Below are positions 24,446 to 36,426 of a stretch of 64,000 nt of DNA, piece after piece. The notes under the pieces were generated by a model. It had not been told where the DNA came from. It searched no databases and was given only the letters and a program-made list of their open reading frames with translations. Source of the DNA: Strobilurus pachycystidiatus (Eukaryota; Basidiomycota; Agaricomycetes; Agaricales; Physalacriaceae); contig JAHLMK010000002.1 of the NCBI GenBank assembly GCA_019915135.1, positions 1-64,000 of the forward strand, given 5' to 3'. The position numbers and the translations under genes are program-made. The stretch's first letter is position 1. Every line of letters starts with the position of its first letter.

Positions 24446-26172
24446 GCGTGGTTCGCATCGTCGATGTCAAGCTAGAGGAAGATTGACTTCGATTCCCTGT
24501 TATGACACACGCCGTTGAGACCATACACATAATGACATTCAGTTGGAGACGCCGGATCTGAGTGGGCGACATACAGGTTGCGGACTCGGAAGACCTGAGA
24601 GAAATTACCGGCCCCAAAGCTGAGAAAGTGGAGTAGTTGGCACTGATACGAGTCCATGACATGCCAGAGACCTACCTCAACGGATGAGTGAAGATGGTAA
24701 GCATGGACTTGTAAAGTCAAGGTCATTCAGAGTTGCACGAGACGATAAGACCAGACCAGGCGATTCTTGAACCTATTAGTGAGGTAAGTACGAGCTGAAC
24801 GAGTCTTCCTGGGAGAGACTACTACCTGGAACCTAAAAGAACTGGAGGCGCCTACAGATAATCAAACATAAATGCAGCAGAAAGCAGCGACTGTCTTTCC
24901 TCATGAAGGTACAGAGGGAAGGCGCACCAAGCAGGCAGGAGCTTTGGAATTTCCAACAAAGTTTTGATCTTGTGAGTCGTATTATTGGTCACGCACCTCC
25001 TTCCTCCATGCCATCACCACGGTACCTACTGTATACAGGACTCGAGCCCTCGACTGCATCACCTCCGAGTCTCGCTGGTCTCGACAAATGCCGTCCACGA
25101 AAAAAGTGGTCCTCAATAAACGTTAGGATGACAACTATGGAGCTAGACATCAAAATTTGGAGGGCTTCTGCAACCTCCCCTAGCCACACGCACCACTATA
25201 CTCTTGGAGAGCAATTTAGGATTGCGACAAGTCGCCGAACACTGCCTGGGCAGCTCGTCAATGACGGATACTCGTACTAAACAGGAATCGACCTACTCCC
25301 AGCACTGTATCGTCGCATTTATCGCTTTGGGACCGTACTGGCGGAACATTGCACTTGCTATGCTTTGCACCGAACGCGAGCTCGAACAACCATCCGGGCT
25401 CCTGTACGACCCCAATTCTTACCCTTGTTGTGCTCCATTTAACGCGTTTGCGCAGGCTCTCTTGATATCATACCATTCCTACGCAGAACCCTGTCAATCG
25501 GTCATACATCCTTCAGACAGATTACCACATTCTGGACACTCGAGGAATCGTTCCGGCTCCTCTCGAATTTATCTTTCTGAAGATGCGCCACATCATCAAT
25601 ATCCTGTCTTTCGTGATACTCCTGGCCTATTCCGTCGCATCTTCGATTCAGATACTGCTCGTTGTGAAATTAAGTTCGAGAACTCGGCTCGCGTCTTCGT
25701 TCCTCGAAATCTGACCGGTCACGTGATCTCGGACTTGCGTCGGCTCAAGCTATAGCGCCACAGACTGCGAATGTGCGGTAGGGGAGCCATGATTAAGAGT
25801 GCAAGGGATGACTTGTGTGGGCTGAGATTGTACAGAGATGTCGAGGATGATTTGGTGATTTATCATGACATTTCGCCAGGTTGTACCGTTTCCCGTCTGG
25901 AATCCTAGAACTTGCTGGCTCGCTGGCGGAAGGCGAGACATAATGGGCCGAAAATGATTTGTGGGTATCTTTCCGCGGTTGAATGCGGGGGAAAGTGGCC
26001 AATGTGTCGCCATTCAGAACCATCGGATGCAACCGAGGCAGGTTCTGTCCCTGTCAATGCTACGAGGCATTTACTTGCCTATATCTGGATCGCCGTCGCC
26101 ACTGGCATTTAAAAGCCTAAAACTTAGAAATGGGAGGACGCACCCCTTGTCGGAACCCTCCACCAACGAACC
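24446..26172. other. Intergenic, no supported gene
   Basis: The longest frame is 183 codons on + (25204-25755), starting MESNLGLRQV and ending LRRLKL. It has no recognisable domain. Several shorter frames overlap it on both strands. Nothing here reads as a family member. Relic coding sequence is possible. Confidence 0.45.
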
Positions 26173-26615
26173 ATGGATCCCACTAAAAACCCATCGTGGT
26201 CAGTCAGTCAGCTTAGGTTGCCCACGTATCGAGAGAGCCACCGGAGGAGGATGCACCCATATCCCAGATATGGTCCTCCGCAGTCTCTAGAAATAGAGGT
26301 TTGTTCTTCCCTTTGGGTTTGACAGCTCACTCACTGACTGCAATGTATGTAGCCGCAAGTCGACACGACCTTGACCATCGCCGAGATGGTATGTTGCTCT
26401 GTTTTCCGCTCATTTGAGGAGGCGCAAACAGAGCATGGTCCTTGCAGCTTGCCCCAGTCGCCCATGCAGACGGTCAGGTTGAGAGGAACGAGGACCAGCT
26501 GCCCGAGCCCGCGGAGCCGCCCAGATTTGGATTGAGCTGGAAACAGATCATTCTGAGCGTCCTTGTATGTCTTTGTACATGTTGCGATTGGCCTCATCAA
26601 CTGATTTCTTCTTGA
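26173..26615 (+). CDS. Small candidate gene, possible tail-anchored protein
   Basis: Exons 26173-26298, 26353-26388 (36 nt) and 26448-26615 give 330 nt, 109 aa. Donors GAG|GTTTGT and ATG|GTATGT and acceptors TGTAG and CTTGCAG keep one open frame through both introns, which is unlikely by chance. The product begins MDPTKNPSWS, has a Pro/Tyr/Arg-rich N-terminus, an acidic middle (ERNEDQLPEPAEPP), and a hydrophobic C-terminal stretch (WKQIILSVLVCLCTCC). The 3' end is uncertain. A further donor-like GTATGT at 26565 and a good branch plus acceptor ending TTTTAG near 26774 could splice on to a different C-terminus. No family recognised. Confidence 0.45.
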
Positions 26616-27098
26616 GGGCTGGTGTGTTGTTCTTCGGCTTCTCGAGCTGTTGAGACGACTCGGTTTGAGTGTTGAAAACTGAACTCTCCGTAAAATAACG
26701 AGTAAGTCTCTTCTTTATTGAGAGAATCCATTGTTCTAAAGTGAATTGACGCCTTCGCAATTTCTTGTTTTAGCATGCTTACCGCTCCCACGTCAAGCAA
26801 AAGACGGGGGGATCAATCACATCCATCAGCGGGGCCGCGTTGCTCGTTACTTGAATCTCTTGAGTCGTTTTCGTTGGTTCCTTGAATTTGCCGATCCGCT
26901 TGTGTCTTCCCTTGTCTTGACTTTCACTCCTTCGTTACTCTACGAGACAAACTCTTTTTATTTCTGTCACCAGTTGCCAATAATCATTGTTTCTTCCCGT
27001 GCGCATTGCCCAACGGAGTCAGGCAACACACTCGATAAGGACAGAGGGTCAAAATCAGTCCGTGAACAGTAAGCGGGTGAGATCGAATGGCCTGACCT
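26616..27098. other. 3' flank between small gene and SDR
   Basis: Contains a strong unassigned donor (AACGA|GTAAGT near 26699) and acceptor (TTTTAG near 26774), possibly the last intron of the small + strand gene. Otherwise nothing is supported. Confidence 0.4.
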
Positions 27099-28077
27099 TC
27101 AGGTGGAAGAAGCCGTAAGTTTCAGGGAGTGTTGCCAAACGGCTTCCTTCACGTCGTCGGAGTATGTGTAATGTGCCGTTCCCACATCGTTTCCTTTCTC
27201 GTCTCGTAAAAACCAACCCTTCTTTCCTTCCAACAGCGCATATAGCATGTATTCTGAGCATTCCTCTGCTGTCTTTCCGAGGAAGTAGGCCATCAATTTG
27301 ATTACAGGCGCCAACAGGCGAACAGGGTAATGCTTGTACAAATTGGAGAGCTGGGGGGTGTTGACGAATCCGGGGAAGATATGAGTGAATTTGATGTCTG
27401 GGTTGCGTTTCGAGAAACCCTAAGTTGAAGGTTGCTTCAGTCTTGCAGCATTAGCAAAGGAAGGCATCGAATACCTCGGTCATGATGTCGTTGTAGGCAC
27501 CGGACCACGCTGCGGCTTTGAAAGCGCTGTAAGATTTCTTCATGTCGAGATTGTCCATGTCAAGCACGGGGGACGACTTGGCGCCTAGGATTGAGAGGAC
27601 GCTGGCGGCTTCCCCTGCATCGCTAGCTTTCTGCAAGAGCGGCAGCAGCTCATGGATTGCCTTGAACCTTGAATAGTACCGAACAGCAAGCATGTTGTCG
27701 AGGCCGTCTTCGGTTTCTTCGCGTCCAGAAAGTTGGATGAATCCCGCAGAAATGACCAGAAAATTGATCTTTGGGACCTTCTGACGGATTTCAGTACATG
27801 TGGTCGCGACGTTGCTCATGGAGGACGCGTCGCAGTACATGAACTCGCGCAAAACTGGTCCTCCATCTTCAGCGAGAGGTGGGCCAGCCAAAGTCTTCTC
27901 TGCAGCGGCAGAGTTGCGTCCAACAATGATGAGGTGGACATTGCCTCCGGTGTATGAGGACAGGGCTTTCACCATTGCTTCCCCAATGCCTGACGTTCCA
28001 CCAATGAAGAGAGCGACAGGAAGATACGGCGGCTTCCATGCTGAGTTGGCGGATTTGACGGTGGAAAGGTCAGGCAT
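27099..28077 (-). CDS. Short-chain dehydrogenase/reductase (SDR)
   Basis: Two exons: 28077-27475 and 27419-27099; 924 nt, 307 aa. An N-terminal Rossmann fold with GGTSGIG (the TGxxxGxG-type dinucleotide site) is followed by an NFLVISAG motif corresponding to NNAG. The catalytic pair is YSAFK (YxxxK), with an upstream Ser in SVLSILG. This places it in the classical SDR fold, and it is NAD(P)H-dependent by family. No signal peptide is visible, so it is probably cytosolic. The substrate is unknown; fungal relatives are annotated only as NAD(P)-binding proteins. The second exon begins GFSKRNPDIKFTHIFPGFVN, a typical PG-type segment after the active site. Confidence 0.88.
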
Positions 28078-28666
28078 GGTGGTGGGAGACAGTCAAGGCG
28101 ACAATGTGGCACTGTCAATTAGCAATTCTGAATCAAACGCGGGACGCGTTCCCGCTCCTGTCATGTCGGGTCCGAAGGTCAGGTGACAAGACGGCGGCTT
28201 TGCCCCCTACTCCTACTACTAGTACTACCAGTAACTTGGTAGTAGTACTATTGACAAAACTTGCAATGGTTTGAACGTACTTATGAGACAAATGTAAGCT
28301 GTAGATAACACTAGTGTTAAGTATATTTAGTATAAGTATAAGAATAGAGATCTGAACGATGCAAAGCCTGAGGAAGATGTATTCATAACTTCATGGGTCG
28401 TAAAATCATTAAATCATTAGCTATGGTCTGTCATACGGTCCAAATCGTCGATGAGAGTGCAGAGATTGGTTGCCGCGTCGTCGGTCTGTATGGCGAGGAG
28501 CAGGGAGACGTGGATAGCGTGAGAGGTTCTCGGTCGAGCCGGAGACATAGTAGACGTCGTTGGGATACTCGGAAGCATGGTGCTCTCCGGTCCCGGAAAA
28601 CAAGAATGCCGCTGTCAAAATTGTCGCTGGAATAAACGGTACCGGGAGGTGGATATCAAGTCGATA
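28078..28666. other. Intergenic with a short hairpin
   Basis: Holds an imperfect palindrome (arms 28220-28230 and 28237-28250, unit TAGTACTACCA) and A/T-rich sequence. A 53-codon minus-strand frame (about 28434-28595) is open but unsupported. Confidence 0.45.
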
Positions 28667-31600
28667 TTACCGATCGTCTAGTGCCGACGGGGTAATTCTG
28701 TACTCAGGGTGACGATTCAGCGATGGTTGAGGATAGTACGTATGAGGGGAAGGCCGGGGCGGGCGCTGCGAAGAAGGCATGGAGGCTCGGCCACCATGCC
28801 GGCGGTGAGCAACATCTTCGGGTAAATACACCTGTGCAGAGCTCCGACGAAGCGGTTTTGGGGCTTTCATGGCAGGCTGAGGTCGCTCTGTTCCAGCTAC
28901 CTGTCGTCCCGGTTGTACCGGAAAAGGTCCTGGGACAGGAGCTTGGGAGGTCGCAGTGTCAAATTGAAGCTCGGGACGATGGAAAGCAGACTCCCGCTGA
29001 TGCGAAAATTGAGTGCCTGACATCTCAGCACCATATAATCCTTCAACAATCTCCCCAGCTATTCCTTCAACGGGCATGGCGTCGACATGAGCAGTTCTAG
29101 TGCTGCGTTCCCCTGCCAGGCCGATGTCGCATGGACCATGCGACACATGGGTGGGTACAGTACTCTGCCCGTGACCAATCGACGTGCCGTGCTCAGTACT
29201 AGGCGGGAAAACGCGTCCGAAGAGACTATCAGCGCTGACAGCAGAATGGGCCATATGCACCAGCGGTGGCTTATAAACACTGGATTTAGGACCGGAAAAG
29301 GATGGAGATATGTCCCTGTCGCGTCCCCTTGAATGCCGCTGCTTGGATCTATTTCGTGAAGAAGGCGGCGACCCAAAGTTTTGCTTTTGCTGCTGCCCAT
29401 GCGAGCTTTGATGCTCTGTGTACATAGATAGAGGAGACAACATGTCCTCCCGATTAAGGCTACCATGTTCATTGCGAGGATAATCATTTGGAAGTTGGGG
29501 CTGGCCGCGGCTCTGTCGGATGAGACTCGGGGGAGGTGGGTCGTCGAACTCGTAGTGTTGATGTTGGTTCATCAGATGTCTACGTTCGTTATCATCACCT
29601 CCTTGGGAAGGACGATGCGAGCGAGACTTTATGCGACGATTCGAAGGCTGCCTGCTAGGATCGCGTCGTTCAGAGTCATCATCGACTTCCTGTCCAGTTT
29701 GGGGTATCCTGTCGTAGACGTTCCGCCACCAGGAGCGCTGCGATTTATGCATGTACTCAGGTTGTACACGGGAACTCGGTGACTTTTTTATATGCCTTCG
29801 ACCAGGAATGTCTTGGAAAGATTAGATGAGGTACGCTAGTCTGGGAGACATAGAACGTACGGGAGCCATATCCTCTCTTTTCCAGTTCTCGTTCGATTTG
29901 CACTTCTAGATCGTCGCTTTTTTCCCGTTGAATGCCATACCTGAACTCGTCACCTAAACCAAGCCATTGCCGTTCTACTCGCTCCTCTGCAGCGATATCG
30001 AGATGCACAGCAGGCAATGTGGCTGTGGGCTTCTCCGACTTCTCGACAATGTTATGCTTCATGCCCAGAACAGCACTTTTGCTGCCCTCCAAGGCGAGAC
30101 GAGGCTTTCCGAATGCACTCTCATAATGAGAGAGGCGCTTAATGCCTTGATCCTGCTTCGGTACTCTCCCGCGCATTTTCGCCCACATGTACTTACATCC
30201 TTGCCATATCTCCCGAAAAGTTTCTTTGAAGTTCATGGCATGGAGAAAGGAACGCAACATGGGCGTATGTTTGGGGGGAGGATCCGACGAATCGGGAGCA
30301 TAGAATGGGCGATAAACCCTGTAGGTGAAGGCACGGATGTGAAGAAAGCCGAACAACCTACAGAGCGTCGGTAAGTCGTGTCTCTTGGGAAATGAGAAAT
30401 CGTACATCATCTCGAAGGTCTCGAGTAAGGCTGCGATACCAATATTGATATCTGCTGCCGTCATGTATGTACTCTGCAAGTGGTTCAGTGATGCGAAGCA
30501 CCAATCGACAAGAAACTCACATCTTTGATGACATTGAACATGGTCAAAACAGAAAGGAATGATGCCTGCCAGAAGGTCAAGAAAACTACAAGGATGTCAT
30601 TATGACCGTTACACAGAGGTCAGTCATTGGCCGTACCAACAGCTTTGATCGCAAATAACTTGAGCAAAGGTTTTTGATGTTGTAGCTCCTCGGATACGCA
30701 CACGTACACCTGTATGAGGCAATACATTGCTATTGTCACGGAGAGAGAGACTATCGCCACCAGCTAGGGGAGGAGGTCAGCTACGAGGGCTAGAAACTAC
30801 GGTGAGACCATACATAAATGTGTCCCCAACCGGGCGACCAGGAAGCTTCACAGTACAGTCCCACGTAGTTCAGAACGACAGCAGCCAGCGTCGTACTACA
30901 AAATTCATGAGGTGAGGGATCGTGGGGTAGATGGCAACCTACACAGGCCGGATAACGCAGTACTGCAGCACACCCCACTTCATCCATTGCAAGAAGTACA
31001 GACCGTCATCTGGTTTCCACTTGACCCATCCCAGCGGAAACACCCACGTCTTGACCTTTTCCCCAGCTGCCCTAGCCTTGATGTCGGCCTGGCGTGACAG
31101 GCCCTTGGCGACAAATATCGCCCTCTGCCCCGTAGGGTCGGGAGAAAGGTAACAAAGCAGGAGGTAGAAGAAGGCGGTGAGGACAGTAGATTCATAGCAG
31201 TCTCTCAAGAGGAGGAGTGGTGTTGAATGACTCTGTGTGAAGGTTATGAGGGAGTTGCGCGGTGAAATCGAGGTTGCACGCACCCAGAAGAAGTATGACA
31301 GCAGACTAACAATGGCGTACACCGGAACCAGCAACAGAATTCGAACAATGACTGTTTGGATGTCAGTAGGGTCCGGAGTAGAGCAGAACCAGACGCACAA
31401 CGCTGCTCGCGTTTCTGGAGAAGCCGAAAGATCAGTGATAACTACACGAAGATCGCAATGATTGACGCACGTTGGTATACCACTGCAGATGTTTAGAGAT
31501 GAGCCAAGCAGAAGTAACAACGGCGATCAAAGTGAAGAAAGAGGCCACAATCCATCCAACCTAGGTAAGCTTAGTATGTCATTCGAATGAGGGGCAGGAT

Positions 31601-31763
31601 GCAATCGTACGTGGTGCGCTAAATAGAACGTCAGCGTCTCGTCCTTGCTTGCAAAAGGCTGCAACAACTCACCTTGGAAAACGATATTCCCGTTCCTAAA
31701 TAGCGACGGTCCATCAGCTGCTTCGGTCGTTGGGCACACAGCTGCTGAGCTAGTTTCCGTCAT
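28667..31763 (-). CDS. Ost-alpha/TMEM184 (DUF300) membrane protein
   Basis: Multi-exon, starting MTETSSAAVCPTTEAA at 31763. Spliced N-terminal exons give AHHVGWIVASFFTLIAVV, ISKHLQWYTN, KREQRFIVRILLLVPVYAIV, and then the family signature LLLLRDCYESTVLTAFFYLL. Seven transmembrane helices are expected, as in organic solute transporter alpha and TMEM184. The membrane part ends with the exon at 30479-29860 (ADINIGIAALLETFEMMYDF..). A long disordered, Gln/Pro/Ser-rich tail (29752-28667, about 360 residues) follows. Two exons are tiny: 31611-31618 (8 nt) and 31399-31414 (16 nt). Role by family: membrane transport or vacuolar/endosomal function; the fungal substrate is not known. Internal junctions around 30500-30950 were not all solved. 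Confidence 0.88.
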
Positions 31764-32209
31764 CTTCTCTCGGGGTCAGAAAGTCGTAAAGTCGTAAGTC
31801 GTTGGCGGGTCGTAAAGTCGTGCGAATTGGTCTGTCTATGGGATCGTTGTCCTTGCCGCTGAGGTTGTCGTTGGGAGAAATAGCCAACGATTGACTGGCG
31901 GATGCACTGCAGCCCCAGCAGCCCGAGTGATGTCAGGAGTGAGAAAGCAATCTGTTACCACGGCCCGTCCATTTGGACGCAAAAGGTCTTGGCACTCTTA
32001 GGTTCGATCAACCCCTCCACGCGGAACGTGTCGGCAGGGTCTTGTTCCGAGACTATTGGCACTCTTCTTGATTCACTTAAATACAATTCCTTCCTTCCTT
32101 CCTTAGAGTTAGACTACTTAGAATGCATTGCGTACATAAGTAGGTAATGGTAACCGTGATTTACAAGTAATCTTGCAGTATCTAAGCAGTTTCCGTTCAT
32201 CCCTGCTGC
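31764..32209. other. Intergenic: GTCGTAA repeats and TTCC microsatellite
   Basis: Upstream of the Ost-alpha start, 31781-31822 has repeated AAGTCGTAA/GTCGTAAAGTCGT units, in the probable 5' UTR or promoter. A (TTCC)n microsatellite lies at about 32087-32104. The rest is unremarkable. Confidence 0.6.
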
Positions 32210-33624
32210 CTAAGTCAGAACAACACCTCCCGTGGTCATGTTCCAGTCTAATTCCTCGTAAGTCCAGCCAATGACAGTGTTATCAGGTTTGTGGTAAGTC
32301 AGTAACGACTTATGCATCCCAGGCTGCTTGTGAATCCCGTTCACGTTCGCCATTTGTTCATCGGAGAGCGTCACAACCTGAAGTGAATCCAATATCAGGA
32401 GGGTCACAGCCAACCACTGTACGAACCTTGAGATTAGTAGCCATACGCTCCTCGTTCTCGCTCTTGGGAACGACGATCACGCCACGCTGAACGGCCCAGC
32501 TGAGAGCCACTTGTGCGGGTGTCGCGCCTAGATCCTCTGCCACCGCTTTCAAGGTGGAATCGCCCATCAAGACAGGTCCTCGGCCTAGTGGTAATAAGCA
32601 TCAGAGAATATACTGAGGGCACGTAACACACCGACCTAGAGGGGAATACGCAGTAAGAAGAATCCCTTTTTCATTACAATACTCAAGAATGTCGTTCTGA
32701 GGGAGGCAAGGGTGACTCTCGACCTGGTTGGTGGCTGGTACGACGCTACATTGAGAGATGATGTCCTTGAGTAACCTGACCCCAAAATTGGAGACGCCTA
32801 GTGTGAATGAGCCGGCCGCTGCGCAAGAGATTGAGCTCATGGTCAGTGTAGTCACCTATAGTCTTAACCTTGCCCGTCGAAAGCAGCTTCTCCATTTCCT
32901 TCCAGGTATCGACGATCGTTGGCGAGTCGCTGGGTTTCAGTATGACAGAACTTCCGTCAGGCTCTAGAGTTTTTTGTTAGTGGATACATTACTTTACTGG
33001 GAGCGTGTACCTGTCTTCATAGTTTGAGGCCAGTGCATGAGATATAGATCAATATACTCGCAGTCCAGCAGCTTCAAGGACTCTTCAAATAGTTCAGAGA
33101 CCTTGTCGTGGAAGTTTCTGGAAAAAATTATAGCACAAGTCAAGGATGCGATCCACATCATAAAAAGACACTAACGGCAGTTTCGTGGTAATGTAAATCT
33201 CACTCCTTGGGACACCGGAGTCTCGGATAGCCCTACCAACCTCTTGCTCGTTGGCTACGAAAGAAGTTGAGAGTTTTATTCAACTCATTCGACAAGAGAT
33301 TTACCGTATCCAGAAGCCTATCAGATAGATGTACGGTAAGCAGGTGGCAATGCGCATTGCAGAACGCTCACAGTATCGAAGTGGCGGTATCCAGCCTAAA
33401 TGACAGCTGAGAGATGCGTATGATCTCACTTATGAGAGCTCACCTTCAAAGCCTTTGTGCACATGTCGTAGACACGTTCTCCCCCGCCAGGAGCGCCCAT
33501 CCAGCAGCTACAAACAGAAGCATGTCAACGAGCTTGTCTCAGCCAACGAGGCGTGATATTACCCCATTCCAATGGACGGAATCTTGGTGCCATCGTTGAG
33601 GGAGAAGGCTGGAATATCGGCCAT
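32210..33624 (-). CDS. Aldo/keto reductase
   Basis: Starts MADIPAFSLNDGTKIPSIGMG at 33624 and ends at 32210. Exons are short and include a 13-nt exon (33305-33317). The (beta/alpha)8 barrel tetrad is complete: Asp in YRHFDT, Tyr in ASGYANEQEVG, Lys in IYITTKLP, His in LYLMHWPQ. Later segments include GVSNFGVRLLKDIISQ, NQVESHPCLPQ and GILLTAYSPLGR, and the NADP(H)-binding VVPKSENEERMATNL. Enzymes of this family reduce aldehydes and ketones in the cytosol with NADPH. A close fit is the glycerol dehydrogenase/xylose reductase-like group of fungi; substrate unknown. It is divergent from the UTP16 gene across 146 bp. Confidence 0.92.
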
Positions 33625-33770
33625 GGTTGTTGTGATTTAAAGGTGGTTCCCAAGTTGAAGTTCTAGCGAACGACTTATCGATCAGTCAGCGCTTCAGCCC
33701 GGCATTGGCCCGGTGTTGGTACTGCTCGGCATGATCGGACCGGTCCACATTACTTTTTTCTTCTGCCATC
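33625..33770. promoter_or_regulatory. Divergent promoter, aldo/keto reductase / UTP16
   Basis: 146 bp between start codons, very compact. It presumably serves both genes. Confidence 0.45.
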
Positions 33771-34684
33771 ATGAAGCCGCGCTACGAACCTGCCTCTGAC
33801 GAATCTGACGACGACGCGCCAGAAGCTGTGAACCTCTCTCAGGCAAAGAAAGATGTCAAGCAGCAGGCGTCTGCCCTCCGACAGTTTCGAAGCCAGGAGA
33901 AGGAGAAGAAACGCGAGAAGAACAGGCAGCGGGATAGGAAGCTAAAGGAACAAGCCGCGAACAAGAAAGGAAAGCAGGTGGCAGAAGAGGAGGACGATGA
34001 TGATGCAGATGATGGTGATAGCGACGACGAGGAAGGCGTGATGGCTCGTATGCGGAAGGCAATGCAGGATGCTGAAGGAGAAGACTCGGACGCTGAGATG
34101 GAAGAAGGCTTCGACCTTGGTGACTATGAAGGCATGGCTGGCGGAGAGAGCAGCGAGGACGATGAAGAGGAATTCCACGGATTTGACGCTTCGGAGCAGC
34201 GGAAGCTGAGGGCCAATCCAAACCATCTTCCGGACCACCTCTTCACTTCCGCCTTCGCCTCCCAGTCAAAAGCTGCACCTTCACCGACGACTAAATCCAA
34301 GGCCCAGCAGCACAAAGATAAGCAAAAGGCAAAGAAACGGCTAAGACCAAAACCGAAGGATGTCGTTATTGGGTATGTCGTCAAATTCTCTGCAATAATA
34401 ACGCTTATTCAAGCCATTTCATTAGTTCGCGTGTCTTGAGATCCTTGACGGACACAGAAACACCGTCAGGAACGTCCACCATGGGTCCTTCAGCTAATGC
34501 GCGCAAATTCTTGGACCGTACTCTGAAGCTCAAGTCTGGTAGTAGCAAAGTACGACAACGTGGATGGGAAAGACGGCCAGGTTGGCCCATCATCATTTCC
34601 GTTTCCATCTCACTGACCCTTTCAACAGCGAGTGTGGGAAGTCTGCGTACGGGGGGTCCCGCTGCTCGCTTCGTACGGTCATGA
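33771..34684 (+). CDS. utp16: UTP16/BUD21, U3 snoRNA-associated protein
   Basis: Three exons: 33771-34372, 34426-34580, 34629-34684; 813 nt, 270 aa. The N-terminal half is a charged, low-complexity coiled-coil region with long Lys/Glu and Asp/Glu runs. The C-terminal Utp16 domain runs NPNHLPDHLFTSAF..KPKDVVIG, then across the first intron to RVLRSL and FLDRTLKLKSG..RGWERRP, which matches the U3_snoRNA_assoc family. Yeast Utp16/Bud21 is part of the small-subunit processome for 18S rRNA maturation in the nucleolus. The acidic/basic composition fits. Confidence 0.88.
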
Positions 34685-35044
34685 ATTCTCAATGTTTGCT
34701 ACACTGCTACACTGTAGTAGGCCATATGTTTCAGCCTGACTCGACTGTTGACGTTTTCATGAGAGTCTAATTGCCCACCCGTTCCCAACGATCTCGTTCT
34801 ACCCAAGTCCGCCCAGTTTCGGAGCTTGATTTCGGCCTTGCTCCGAGCAAAGTCTTCGTTGATTATGAGATGGGGGACATTCGAGTACGGATCTGTTGGT
34901 ACCTCGCTGCCCCACTCCTCTGGCTGGTGATTTCGTTCGTTTGTATGGTCTTCACCTGCTGCTTTCGTGCAATAAGAAGCACATCATCAGCTCTATCACC
35001 AGGCTTGTACGATTGTAAGGTATACATATTATGGTAAATGCGTG
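34685..35044. other. Convergent 3' flanks, UTP16 / GT17-A
   Basis: 360 bp between converging stops. An open frame (34771-35037, +) has a hydrophobic stretch but no family; probably chance. Confidence 0.5.
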
Positions 35045-36426
35045 TTAACTTCTTGACCCTTTGGCCAAGCGCGTTCCCTCCTTGCCGATGGCATGGTCAT
35101 CGAATGGAGGTTTCACGGGCTTCGGGGCCTCTCTTCGACAACCGCCAGGTAACAGGAATCTGTACTTCTCGGCATTCTCGATGAGGTATCGCGGAAGACC
35201 AACTGCTGTCCTCAAGCTTTGAATCTCGTCAATTCATGGCCGCCATATTCAAGGAAGGTATACTGACGGCTCAAGGTGCATTTGATGTATCAGGTCAGCA
35301 TACTGAAGCGAACGATAAGCATCAATCCACGGAAGACAAGTGTTCGAATCACGCACGCTGTACGCCTCTGGTAACATGCCAAAAATGTCTTGTCCTTTAC
35401 ATATCGTTTCCTGAATCCTGTTGTGATCCAACAGGCCAATATCACCACCTAAACGGTCTGAATGCGAGAACCTGGTCATCTTAGTGATATACTCCGGTAT
35501 TGACCTGAAACAGTAACTGCAGTGCCAACCTGCATCGGCCAACATGGAGTCACTAGTCTGACGATGCGAATAAAAACTGTCCGGGGACCACAGCTGAACA
35601 CTGGCGCGCCAGCTATTGAATCCAATGAACCACTCGAAGCTATACAGCGTGCAAACGTTGTAAACAGGTCCAAAGCGGGAGAGGCAACACGGACCTGTAA
35701 AGGTAGTTTCGGAGTTGAAGGTGTAGAGACGCCCCAAAATCGCAGAATTTCAGAAGTCTCAACGTTGCGAGTGATGGTATCTCGTCTATGTCTGACATGA
35801 CAACCAAAGATTTTGTGTCCGGGTGGAACTCCGTCAAATGAGAGCGAAGAAACGCGGTCATAGCGTTGCGCATCTTGGACTCTGCATCCCAAGGACTCTG
35901 GCCATCCTGTAAGGCGTAACCTGGTACACTGATAGAAGCTGGCTTCAGTCGTGGATGCGTGAAAGAAAAGCAAGACCCACAACCGGTACGAAATCTTCTT
36001 GTTGAAGTGGGCGAATCGCTCATGGTTGTCAGCGAAATATGTCTCCTTGGGAAGGCCAGTGAAGGTAGCATTCGATTCAATGATGAAGAAATGATCCACG
36101 ATCAGGCTAAGCTCGTTGAGCCGAACCTCCAACAGGTCCAGCTCGCTGCTTACTAGAACAGCGTCCAGGAGCCTGTAGTCCGCGAGATCAGGACGCGGCT
36201 TCCACCCATGTAGTGTGCACGTGTGCTCGTCTACTGCCATCCCATCCGCATGATAGTGTGGTATTGCGTTCTTCGGGCCCTCCGCCTGGTCCCAGAGTGG
36301 CCTGGTCCCATAGGATACGATGTTGCGTATCTGATATTGATGTCGGGAGATCGAATAGACAAAAGCGACGACAGTGATGAGGACGACCAGTGTCTTGAAG
36401 CGCTGCCGTTGAATGACAGACGACAT
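35045..36426 (-). CDS. GT17 family glycosyltransferase, copy A
   Basis: Starts [13 protein letters not shown] at 36426, with an N-terminal signal anchor ([13 protein letters not shown], type II Golgi topology). The catalytic region has [20 protein letters not shown], then [16 protein letters not shown]. After the first intron come [14 protein letters not shown] and MSDIDEIPS, the DxD-like nucleotide-sugar/metal site. Downstream exons read [32 protein letters not shown] and [21 protein letters not shown], ending at 35045. GT17 includes mammalian MGAT3, which adds bisecting beta-1,4-GlcNAc to N-glycans. Fungal members are commonly annotated that way, though fungal acceptors are unproven. It has six or seven exons. 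It is the downstream member of a tandem pair with copy B. Confidence 0.9.

Noticed and set aside
25204..25755. 183-codon open frame
   Set aside because: No recognisable domain, no splice-linked extension, and competing frames on the other strand; not called a gene.
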